Below, one piece after another: positions 46,848-53,441 of a DNA stretch of 64,000 nucleotides. The notes below the pieces were generated by a model. That model did not search any database, was not told where the DNA came from, and was given only the letters and a program-made list of their open reading frames with translations. The position numbers and the translations under genes were made by a program. The DNA is from Alteromonas gracilis (GTDB lineage: Bacteria > Pseudomonadota > Gammaproteobacteria > Enterobacterales > Alteromonadaceae), in assembly GCF_002993325.1 (NCBI RefSeq), contig NZ_PVNO01000022.1:104270-168269 (forward strand). The letters are read 5' to 3'. The first letter of the stretch is position 1. Every line of letters begins with the position of its first letter.

Positions 46848-47473
46848 CAATTCGTGTAGTGCTAGCCGATGACCATGTACTTATGCGCCAAGGCGTGTCT
46901 CAGATGCTAAACGCAAACCCAAATATTAGCGTGGTGGGAGAATGCGACGATGGCGTTGAGCTTATTGCAGCAGTACTAAAACTCTCCCCTGACGTTATCT
47001 TAATGGACATTTCTATGCCGCGTATGAGCGGGCTGGTTGCCATTGATAAAATATTATCTCAGCGCAGAGACGCAAAGATACTCGTGCTTTCAATGCACAA
47101 TGAGGTGGAATACATAGAAGCCATGCGCGATGCTGGTGCCAAGGGGTACATTTTAAAAGAATCTTCTGGAGACAGTCTGGTTGACGCAATAAAAAAAGTG
47201 GCTGCCAACAAAACGTGCTTCCCCGATGAGATAACCAAACCTTTGGATGAGCAATGCCAAAAGCATATATCGCCATTAAGTGTATTAACGCGAAGAGAGC
47301 GTGAAGTCTTTTTCTTAGTTGCCGCAGGCAACACCAGTAAGAAGATTGCCGAACTACTAGATATGAGCCTTAAAACCGCAGAAAATCATCGCAGCAATAT
47401 TTATAAAAAGCTCAACTTAAGCAGTTCCGCAGAACTTATCAGGATGGCTGGAAAAGCAGGCTTGCTAGAGTAG
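46844..47473 (+). CDS. NarL-family response regulator
   Basis: A 209-residue protein: REC domain (ADDHVLMRQGV; phospho-Asp in VILMDISMPRMSG about residue 54; Lys in GYILKESSG) and a LuxR-type helix-turn-helix (LTRREREVFFLVAAGNTSKKIAELLDMSLKTAENHRSNIYKKLNLSSSAELIRMA). It overlaps the histidine kinase gene by 4 bases (ATGA) and is surely its partner. NarL-type regulators bind TAC(C/T)(C/T)-like half-sites; the CCCCTA motif before the flanking protease, PEP-CTERM and phosphatase genes is a plausible target (inference). Confidence 0.92.
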   Translation: MTIRVVLADDHVLMRQGVSQMLNANPNISVVGECDDGVELIAAVLKLSPDVILMDISMPRMSGLVAIDKILSQRRDAKILVLSMHNEVEYIEAMRDAGAKGYILKESSGDSLVDAIKKVAANKTCFPDEITKPLDEQCQKHISPLSVLTRREREVFFLVAAGNTSKKIAELLDMSLKTAENHRSNIYKKLNLSSSAELIRMAGKAGLLE

Positions 47474-47624
47474 CTGTACCCGCTTTTAGGTTAAAGCAAT
47501 GCTTCCTTCCCCCGCAAACTACACGAGATCTGGTTGTGACATTCAAACCCTTCAGCAGCAGGGAGACTACGGCAGAGCGCCCGTGAACAAATTCCAATAT
47601 TGAGCGATAAACTTTCGGCGAAAA

Positions 47625-47738
47625 TTAAACAAAAAAGAGGGGCTTTGCTTCATCTGAAACTCTCCACAGCATGGGTGCTGTGGCGAAGGCCCCATGGATG
47701 GGTTTACGCCGTGTTTCAGATGGAGCAAGGCCCCTCTT
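47625..47738 (-). terminator. Three-way-junction repeat copy B acting as terminator of the second subtilase
   Basis: Outer arms of 26 bases (47635-47660 and 47713-47738) pair with only two wobble-type differences. Inside are hairpin 1 (CCACAGC-ATGGGT-GCTGTGG, 47664-47683), the CCCATGGATGGG motif and TTTACGCCGTG. Read on the minus strand the outer stem ends in a CTTTTTTGTTT tract, so it is an elaborate intrinsic terminator 11 bases after the protease stop. Upstream, 47474-47620 holds a possible decayed fragment (CAGCAGCAGGGAG near 47556) and nothing else I recognise. Confidence 0.78.
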
Positions 47739-47748
47739 ATATCAGAAA

Positions 47749-50196
47749 TTAAAGTTCTGCATATTGCGTTAGGATAAACGCAGCCTCGCCTCGTGACACT
47801 CCATTCTGTGGGTTAAAGAAGGCTTTAAGCGTAGGCTGGAGAGCAAATGGCGCTTGCTCTACTCTCACTTCCACCTGCATTAATCCAGCGGCTAGTGCCT
47901 GCTGAACATAGCCACGATACTCAGGTGCAATAGCATCAGTATCTTCAACCTCTACTGCTTCGCCAAGCACGATAGCTATAACCTTGTCAGCATCAAAGCT
48001 TTGCGCTTCATTTTGAAGGCCCAAAGCTTGAACCATCGAATATGCCATTTCTTCTTTCGTCACCTGCTGATTGCTACCAAAGACATTGCCATCGACTTGC
48101 ATCACAGGTTGCGTATTCATCTCTAAATCCCCTAGCACTGCACCTGTCGACGTCGCAGAGTTTACCGCAGCAGCATGCTCTGCACTCACATCACTATAGT
48201 TAACCGCGTTGCCATCGTTAGTTTGGCGAAGGTTAGCACTAAGCGCTAGCGTATCAGCAAGCTCTACACGGGTAAGTGGTGCATTTGGTGCAAAACCGCT
48301 TTCCTTTGCGTCCATTAGCTCGTTTGCAACAACGTATTCAATAAAAGGTTTAGCTGGGTGACCTGCGGCATCATCAATGCCGGTGTAACCTGATGTCACT
48401 AACAAACGAATGTTTACATCGTTAGTCCCAGGGATACCCACACCGTTTGTAACACCTAGCGGGTCAACCGACACACCGCTAATGCTGCCAATACCGCGGC
48501 TATACAGTTTCCACGTGCCCGGCATACCTGGCGCTGCAGTACCTACAGAAGACCCTAGTACAGGTAAGCCGATGCCAGAGCCGTAGGTATTGCCTGCCGG
48601 GTCTTCTAGTACAAACGCCGTAGCTGTTTCAATTGAAGCATTTGCCACTACCATGGATACTTCAGGACCAACCTCAAATGTTTCAGTCGGTGACTCACCG
48701 ACTGGCAAGTAGGTTGTAGACCGCGTATAGGTTTCACCTTCAGCCACATTTGCAAATGCATTAAATTTGCGATTCTTTTTCACTGTATCGCCAAATACTT
48801 CTTCGCCTTCAAGTACAGCAGTTACGGCGGCATAAGCGTTAACATAACCAGCACCCACTTCCCACTCGTCCATGCCGGCCATTGGTGTTGCCGTCTCTTG
48901 AAGTATGCGTTTCACATCTTCCCATTGAAGGTTTGGATTTGCTTCTAGCATAAGTGCAACAATACCTGACACGTGTGGTGCAGCCATTGAAGTACCGCTC
49001 GATACAGTATAAAAAGGTAGGTGCTGTGGCTCAATCATTTCAGCGTCGGCTGTAGCACTCAGTGCGCCTAAACTAGACAGTGAAGCTCGTGCAGAAATGA
49101 CGTCTACACCTGGCGCCGTTACGGTAGGACGATCTTCCCACGTAAACACCTCACCATCGACAACCGCTTGCCCTCCCTTTCCGTCAACACCCCGTGAACT
49201 AAAGTCAGCCAACTCGCCCTGCTTGTTGCCCGCAGCTACCGTAATTACCCAAGGTGCTTTTTTAAAGTTGCCGGTAATTGTCGATTCGCCTGGGCCTGAG
49301 TTACCTGCTGAGAAAACAGTAATAATGCCGTTGTCTGCCAATGCTTTAGTCACCACATTAGTTGGGTCGTCAGGGTTAAACTCTGTACCCACATCGCCAG
49401 TGTTGCCAAAAGAGTTAGAAATGACTCGAATGTTGTAGTCGAACTGGTGCGTCAACGCGTAGTCGAAGCCACCGATAGTATCTAGAATGAACAGACCTGC
49501 GCCCGAGCCATAACCAATGATATCTGCACCCGGCGCTACACCCGCATGCAAACCACCGCTTTTGGCGCCGTTGCCACCTACTGTGCCTGCCACGTGGGTA
49601 CCGTGACCGCCTAGAATATCGGTGTTAGACACATTTTCTTGGTAAGTAATAGGTAAAATGCCGCTGTAGCTATTTAAATTCACCTGGGCTAGTACGTTCT
49701 GAACAACGTGATCAGGAAATGCTAAATCGCTATGTGTGCCGTCAACACCCGAGTCATTGACTACAACACCAATGCCTTTACCCGATACTGGCATGCCATT
49801 TATACGAATATCGCGGTCAGCTTGTAACGCCTGAACGCCCGTGATTTGGGTAGACTCATGATTTTCTAGTTCTAGTGGATCGTTATTCCATACCGAAACT
49901 ACGTCATCCCGTTGATAAAGCGCTTCTACTTGCTGTTTGTTCGCTAGCACGCCAACAATAGGCACGTTGCGAAGGCTAACTCCGCCAGTGATACCTAACG
50001 ATTCAAGTGCTGTAATTTGTTCTGTTGTGGCAGGTCCCTTACCTTCAAATGTAACAATAACTTGTTGTAGCTCTAGTGGCGAAGCAGCAAGTGCATCGGC
50101 CAATGTTTTGTCGAACGTTTTTGCATTCACCATACTTGCTGGTAGGGCACAAGCAATAGCTACTGATAATACGGTTTTCTTATTAAGGAATTTCAT
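47749..50196 (-). CDS. Secreted S8 (subtilisin-like) protease with C-terminal SLH-like repeats, paralogue
   Basis: An 815-residue protein. Signal peptide (TVLSVAIACALPASMVNA), prodomain (ALAASPLELQQVIVTFEGKGP), then peptidase domain with Asp in VVNDSGVDGTHSD, His in GGHGTHVAGTVGG and Ser in SGTSMAAPHVSGIV. The Asp segment reads VVNDSG where the paralogue has VIDSG, yet the Asp is kept. The C-terminus has SLH-like repeats (EYVVANELMDAKESGFAPNAPLTRVELADTLAL; VQQALAAGLMQ). Start at ATG 50196, with AGAGAGGTG just upstream. Domain order is the same as in 38446-40923. A GGGG-N5-CCCC motif lies 58 bases before the start. Confidence 0.93.
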   Translation of the reverse strand: MKFLNKKTVLSVAIACALPASMVNAKTFDKTLADALAASPLELQQVIVTFEGKGPATTEQITALESLGITGGVSLRNVPIVGVLANKQQVEALYQRDDVVSVWNNDPLELENHESTQITGVQALQADRDIRINGMPVSGKGIGVVVNDSGVDGTHSDLAFPDHVVQNVLAQVNLNSYSGILPITYQENVSNTDILGGHGTHVAGTVGGNGAKSGGLHAGVAPGADIIGYGSGAGLFILDTIGGFDYALTHQFDYNIRVISNSFGNTGDVGTEFNPDDPTNVVTKALADNGIITVFSAGNSGPGESTITGNFKKAPWVITVAAGNKQGELADFSSRGVDGKGGQAVVDGEVFTWEDRPTVTAPGVDVISARASLSSLGALSATADAEMIEPQHLPFYTVSSGTSMAAPHVSGIVALMLEANPNLQWEDVKRILQETATPMAGMDEWEVGAGYVNAYAAVTAVLEGEEVFGDTVKKNRKFNAFANVAEGETYTRSTTYLPVGESPTETFEVGPEVSMVVANASIETATAFVLEDPAGNTYGSGIGLPVLGSSVGTAAPGMPGTWKLYSRGIGSISGVSVDPLGVTNGVGIPGTNDVNIRLLVTSGYTGIDDAAGHPAKPFIEYVVANELMDAKESGFAPNAPLTRVELADTLALSANLRQTNDGNAVNYSDVSAEHAAAVNSATSTGAVLGDLEMNTQPVMQVDGNVFGSNQQVTKEEMAYSMVQALGLQNEAQSFDADKVIAIVLGEAVEVEDTDAIAPEYRGYVQQALAAGLMQVEVRVEQAPFALQPTLKAFFNPQNGVSRGEAAFILTQYAEL

Positions 50197-50250
50197 AATA
50201 CACCTCTCTTTAAGTACCCCTTGAGTATTTAACAAGCAAAGAGGTAAAAC

Positions 50251-50269
50251 TATGGGGAGTTCCCCCTAT
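50251..50269. promoter_or_regulatory. GGGG-N5-CCCC-TA motif, copy 2, upstream of the second subtilase
   Basis: TATGGGG-AGTTC-CCCCTAT on the plus strand. Read toward the gene (minus strand) a TTAAATACT element lies about 20 bases further on, as for copy 3, and could be the -10 region. Confidence 0.55.
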
Positions 50270-50310
50270 AAGAGCCGTTTTAAAACGCTTCGCAAAAACA
50301 TAAATTTCAA

Positions 50311-50340
50311 AAAGAAAAAAGCCCTCACAGATGGAGGGCA
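50311..50340 (-). terminator. Terminator after the PEP-CTERM gene
   Basis: GCCCTC (50321-50326) pairs with GAGGGC (50334-50339). On the minus strand a CTTTTTTCTTTTTG tract follows. It is 90 bases beyond the PEP-CTERM stop and ahead of the protease promoter. Confidence 0.85.
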
Positions 50341-50428
50341 AACATACCAACAACCGGAAAGATTAATAGGTTGGAGGGGGAACAAACGTGGTGATGGAAA
50401 TAAACCACTCACTCAAAGTAAAGAAGCC

Positions 50429-50983
50429 TTACTGCTTGCGCTGCCTCATGGAAGCAAACGTTAATAGAATGAGCATAGCTGTTGCGAAAGACGCGGGTTC
50501 ACTCACTTGTGTTAAGCCATTGTTGGAGCCATTATTAGGCTCTACTGTTTTAACCAGTTGAAACAAACCACCCGCACAGCGATCACCACTTTCGAAGAAA
50601 ACACATGTATCCGTTTGTCCTAAACCTGCTAACCCTGAACTAATAGTAAACTCGTAAGGAACGCTTGAGTCCTCAATAAAAAACTCAAAACCTTCGCCGC
50701 TTTCATCACCAAATACACCACCATCTAAATCAACTATCGCAAAGTCAGCAATGTCATCCTCTAGAATTTTATAGATATCGCCATCAAATTCTAGCTGAAA
50801 GAAAAACGACAACCATGTGTCCCTATTGAACTGGGTTTCGTTTTCATCAAATGTAATTTGCCCAAATAAACTCGTTTGATTTGACTCGTCACCTATTATC
50901 AAGCGTGTAAAGTCATAGGTAATAACTCCCGCAAATGGTGATGTTGAAAAAGCAATAAGTACCGCTGCAAGTAGTGACTTCAT
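50429..50983 (-). CDS. PEP-CTERM-like exported protein
   Basis: A 184-residue protein with a signal peptide (SLLAAVLIAFSTSPFAG). A beta-rich acidic body is followed by the C-terminal sorting signal VSEPASFATAMLILLTFASMRQRKQ: SEP in place of PEP, a hydrophobic helix and a basic tail. Such signals are cut by exosortase before surface display with exopolysaccharide. No exosortase gene is in the window. A pair of Cys residues (DTCVFFESGDRC) may form a disulfide. A GGGG-N5-CCCC motif lies 62 bases upstream, so it probably shares control with the neighbouring subtilase. Confidence 0.85.
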   Translation of the reverse strand: MKSLLAAVLIAFSTSPFAGVITYDFTRLIIGDESNQTSLFGQITFDENETQFNRDTWLSFFFQLEFDGDIYKILEDDIADFAIVDLDGGVFGDESGEGFEFFIEDSSVPYEFTISSGLAGLGQTDTCVFFESGDRCAGGLFQLVKTVEPNNGSNNGLTQVSEPASFATAMLILLTFASMRQRKQ

Positions 50984-51043
50984 AGCAAATCTACCGTAAA
51001 GATTGAGTTTCTATAGTATTTAACTAACTGCGCAGTAAACAAA

Positions 51044-51060
51044 TAGGGAGTTCCCCCTAC
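51044..51060. promoter_or_regulatory. GGGG-N5-CCCC-TA motif, copy 3, upstream of the PEP-CTERM gene
   Basis: TAGGG-AGTTC-CCCCTAC on the plus strand. The spacer AGTTC is identical to copy 2. Toward the gene a TTAAATACTAT element lies about 19 bases on. Confidence 0.55.
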
Positions 51061-51085
51061 ATATTATTGGTAATGATATAGCGCT

Positions 51086-51787
51086 TTATTTTATTTCGAT
51101 GTATTTACCTGAAACCGTTGGCGCTTTTTCTTTTATGTCTGCAACAAGCATTGTATGCGCTGCATTTCTAAAGGGTAAAACTCGGCTTGTTCCATGTTTA
51201 AAACTGACGGCAACTGCGCCTTCTTTCAGATGCGTAAGCGCTTGCGTATCAATATCGTGACTTTGCGTTTGCGACCAATAATCACCTTTTTGGATATGTG
51301 GAAAAAACGCGCTTTGTATAAAAGGCCCATTGGGTTTAGTCGGCGTTTGTAACAACGCTATCAATTCATCCGCATGGGGCAACCGCCAATGAGTTACATT
51401 ACATACGTTTCGCTCTATCGCCTGCTGTTGAATTAAGCTTGTGTCGCACCCGTTTTTGTTGAAATAGCAACTTCCCCGCTGCTGCACGCCTTTGCCTTGC
51501 TCTCTGTCAAACCAACTGTAGCTCCAGTAGCTGTCAAAAGGTGATTCATCATCTCTTCCCACCAACCAGATAACATTTAATTCTCTGTCGAAAACACAAT
51601 GCCAAGGACCCTGTTCGTTTGAAATGGCTTGCCCTTGTTGGTTCAGTTTAACAAATCGATATTCCCTCGAATCTGCCGTTTCAAACAGACTAGGAGCACT
51701 TTTAAAAGCCTGATAAAGCGTTCCAAATTCCGTGCTAATTAATACGACAGCAGCAAGTGCCAACAGTTTTTTAATCAATATATGCAT
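51086..51787 (-). CDS. DUF1566 (Lcl-type) exported protein
   Basis: A 233-residue protein with an N-terminal signal or anchor (LIKKLLALAAVVLISTEFGTLY). The DUF1566 domain is visible from LNVIWLVGRDDESPFDSYWSYSWFD through NVTHWRLPHADELIALLQTP (the WRLP motif) to VSFKHGTSRVLPFRN. This C-type-lectin-like fold occurs in surface adhesins. Start at ATG 51787, where the signal begins. It follows the ethylbenzene-dehydrogenase-like gene by 10 bases and is in its operon. Four Cys residues may form disulfides. Ligand unknown. Confidence 0.82.
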   Translation of the reverse strand: MHILIKKLLALAAVVLISTEFGTLYQAFKSAPSLFETADSREYRFVKLNQQGQAISNEQGPWHCVFDRELNVIWLVGRDDESPFDSYWSYSWFDREQGKGVQQRGSCYFNKNGCDTSLIQQQAIERNVCNVTHWRLPHADELIALLQTPTKPNGPFIQSAFFPHIQKGDYWSQTQSHDIDTQALTHLKEGAVAVSFKHGTSRVLPFRNAAHTMLVADIKEKAPTVSGKYIEIK

Positions 51788-51797
51788 GGCCGTACCT

Positions 51798-53297
51798 TTA
51801 TAATTTATAGATAAGACGAAGAGGCTTAACATGGCGAGTATGTGCAGTTTGAGCGTGGTCGAACGCGCTCACCCATAGACAAATTCCGTTCGACAAATCG
51901 ATATCTGTCTCTTCTGCTGCTTTTTTCTTGCGCACAATTTCAAGATTCCAATAACCGTTTGAATATCTACCAAAAGCACGCACGTCTGCTCGCCCGCCTT
52001 CAATTTGATTTGAGCGATACAGCACGGACTTTATCAGACTACCCACCGGCAAATTATCCAGCTCAGGAGAGTAGGCTTTGTAATCGAACCAGCTAACGTA
52101 ACCTTGCGCATCATGTGAAGGTGCAAGGGGGAGACGTTTTGGCACAACGCTCTCACTGTTGTACCACTTCCAATTCAGTATATAACTCCCTCCCATGTCA
52201 CCGTCTTGTTGATATCCCGCGGTATATCTCTTCTCACCTATTACCGGGGGAACGGGCTTACCTATATAGCTATCGTCTACTAAATACATCGCATTAGTTC
52301 TCACAGCTTTCCATTGCCACAAATCAACCACGCCATGAGAAGAAAAGTGATAGCCCTTTTTATGTTTATTAGCAGGTAATTCAGAACGAGGCTGATTGCC
52401 AAGATGGGCTGTAGCAGCGGCTGCTATGCTGCAGCTTTTTGAAAATAACAGTGCAAGTTTATCTTCGTAATATTGCTTTTCATCAAATCGACTAAAGCCG
52501 CGACCCTTTACACGCCAACCTTTCTCAGTCTTAACCAGAGGTAAGTGAAGTAAACTTTCGGTGGGATCTTGCCATCGTATGAAAAAATAAGTCTCGGTAG
52601 CGTTATGCAGTACCTTCATCGAAACTTTTGACATTCCTGAATAAAAATTTGCACCAGCAAAGGTATCGACAAAAACCTCACTAGCATGATACCAATCAGT
52701 TTCATCGTCTTTGCCATCAATTTTAATAAACACATTATCGGCAATAGCCTTGGCTTCTAGTGTTTTAGGATGAGCGAGAGTTACCAGATATAAGCTTGCG
52801 CTCACTAGCGCTATCGCCCCCAGATAAAGATAGCTTTTCTTGTAAGAAAACGGCGCAATTACAATCTGATAAATGTGGCCTAATGGCTTTTGAAAATAGT
52901 AGCGCAAAGGGTGAAGAGCAATAAAAGCAAGTAAACCTACCGCACTGTAATAATGAGTTAAACGCACCACTGTGTGACTGAGTTCCAAAAAAAACTGCCC
53001 CCCTCCAGACACTACCGACACACAAATAATTAGTGAACCAATCTGGTTGAACGTTTTGAGTACCACACTTTCTTTTCGCTGATTCAAGAGCGTAAACAGC
53101 ATTATCGGCAAAGAAACAAGCAGGAGCACGCCAGAAATTACATGCCATATGTGCACGAGCCCTTGTGGTAATAGCCAGTCAAAATAAAGCCAGAAGTCAC
53201 GCTGCTGTGACGCTATACGAAAGCCACTGAGTAACTGAATAAGCACGCAGCCCCCCACCACCAGATGACTCAGTAAAAACAGTGTTTTGTGTTTCAT
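51798..53297 (-). CDS. Membrane cytochrome b-like protein with ethylbenzene-dehydrogenase-type heme domain
   Basis: A 499-residue protein. Residues 1-180 hold five hydrophobic helices with several histidines (LLSHLVVGG, LVHIWHVISGV, LSHTVVRLTHYYSAVGLLAFIALHPLRYY), as in di-heme cytochrome b anchors. From about residue 190 an EB_dh-type domain follows (VFIKIDGKDDETDWYHASEVF; MKVLHNATETYFFIRWQDPTES; EDKLALLFSKS). The domain binds heme b in the gamma subunit of ethylbenzene and related dehydrogenases. No molybdoenzyme is nearby, so the electron partner is unknown. It is the first gene of a two-gene operon, divergent from the metallophosphoesterase. Confidence 0.82.
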   Translation of the reverse strand: MKHKTLFLLSHLVVGGCVLIQLLSGFRIASQQRDFWLYFDWLLPQGLVHIWHVISGVLLLVSLPIMLFTLLNQRKESVVLKTFNQIGSLIICVSVVSGGGQFFLELSHTVVRLTHYYSAVGLLAFIALHPLRYYFQKPLGHIYQIVIAPFSYKKSYLYLGAIALVSASLYLVTLAHPKTLEAKAIADNVFIKIDGKDDETDWYHASEVFVDTFAGANFYSGMSKVSMKVLHNATETYFFIRWQDPTESLLHLPLVKTEKGWRVKGRGFSRFDEKQYYEDKLALLFSKSCSIAAAATAHLGNQPRSELPANKHKKGYHFSSHGVVDLWQWKAVRTNAMYLVDDSYIGKPVPPVIGEKRYTAGYQQDGDMGGSYILNWKWYNSESVVPKRLPLAPSHDAQGYVSWFDYKAYSPELDNLPVGSLIKSVLYRSNQIEGGRADVRAFGRYSNGYWNLEIVRKKKAAEETDIDLSNGICLWVSAFDHAQTAHTRHVKPLRLIYKL

Positions 53298-53364
53298 ATC
53301 TGTACATAAACTTAATTGAAGCCATATGCTGCAGAAATATGAATTTTTTATGACTTGGCTATCA

Positions 53365-53382
53365 ATGGGGTGTTACCCCTAT
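53365..53382. promoter_or_regulatory. GGGG-N5-CCCC-TA motif, copy 4, in the cytochrome/metallophosphoesterase spacer
   Basis: ATGGGG-TGTTA-CCCCTAT. It lies 60 bases before the metallophosphoesterase ATG and 70 before the cytochrome-like ATG. A TATGAA hexamer follows 27 bases on toward the phosphatase. Confidence 0.55.
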
Positions 53383-53441
53383 ATCTCGCCTTCTCGTTTT
53401 TTCGTTCACTATGAATCAAACAGAACCGAGGAAACAGTCAC

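Noticed and set aside
47550..47595. A possible further repeat copy near CAGCAGCAGGGAG
   Set aside because: Only the first hairpin arm resembles the family and the rest does not fold; at most a remnant.
50252..50464. A 70-codon open frame on the plus strand
   Set aside because: It covers the GGGG-N5-CCCC motif and the PEP-CTERM terminator, and lacks protein-like composition.
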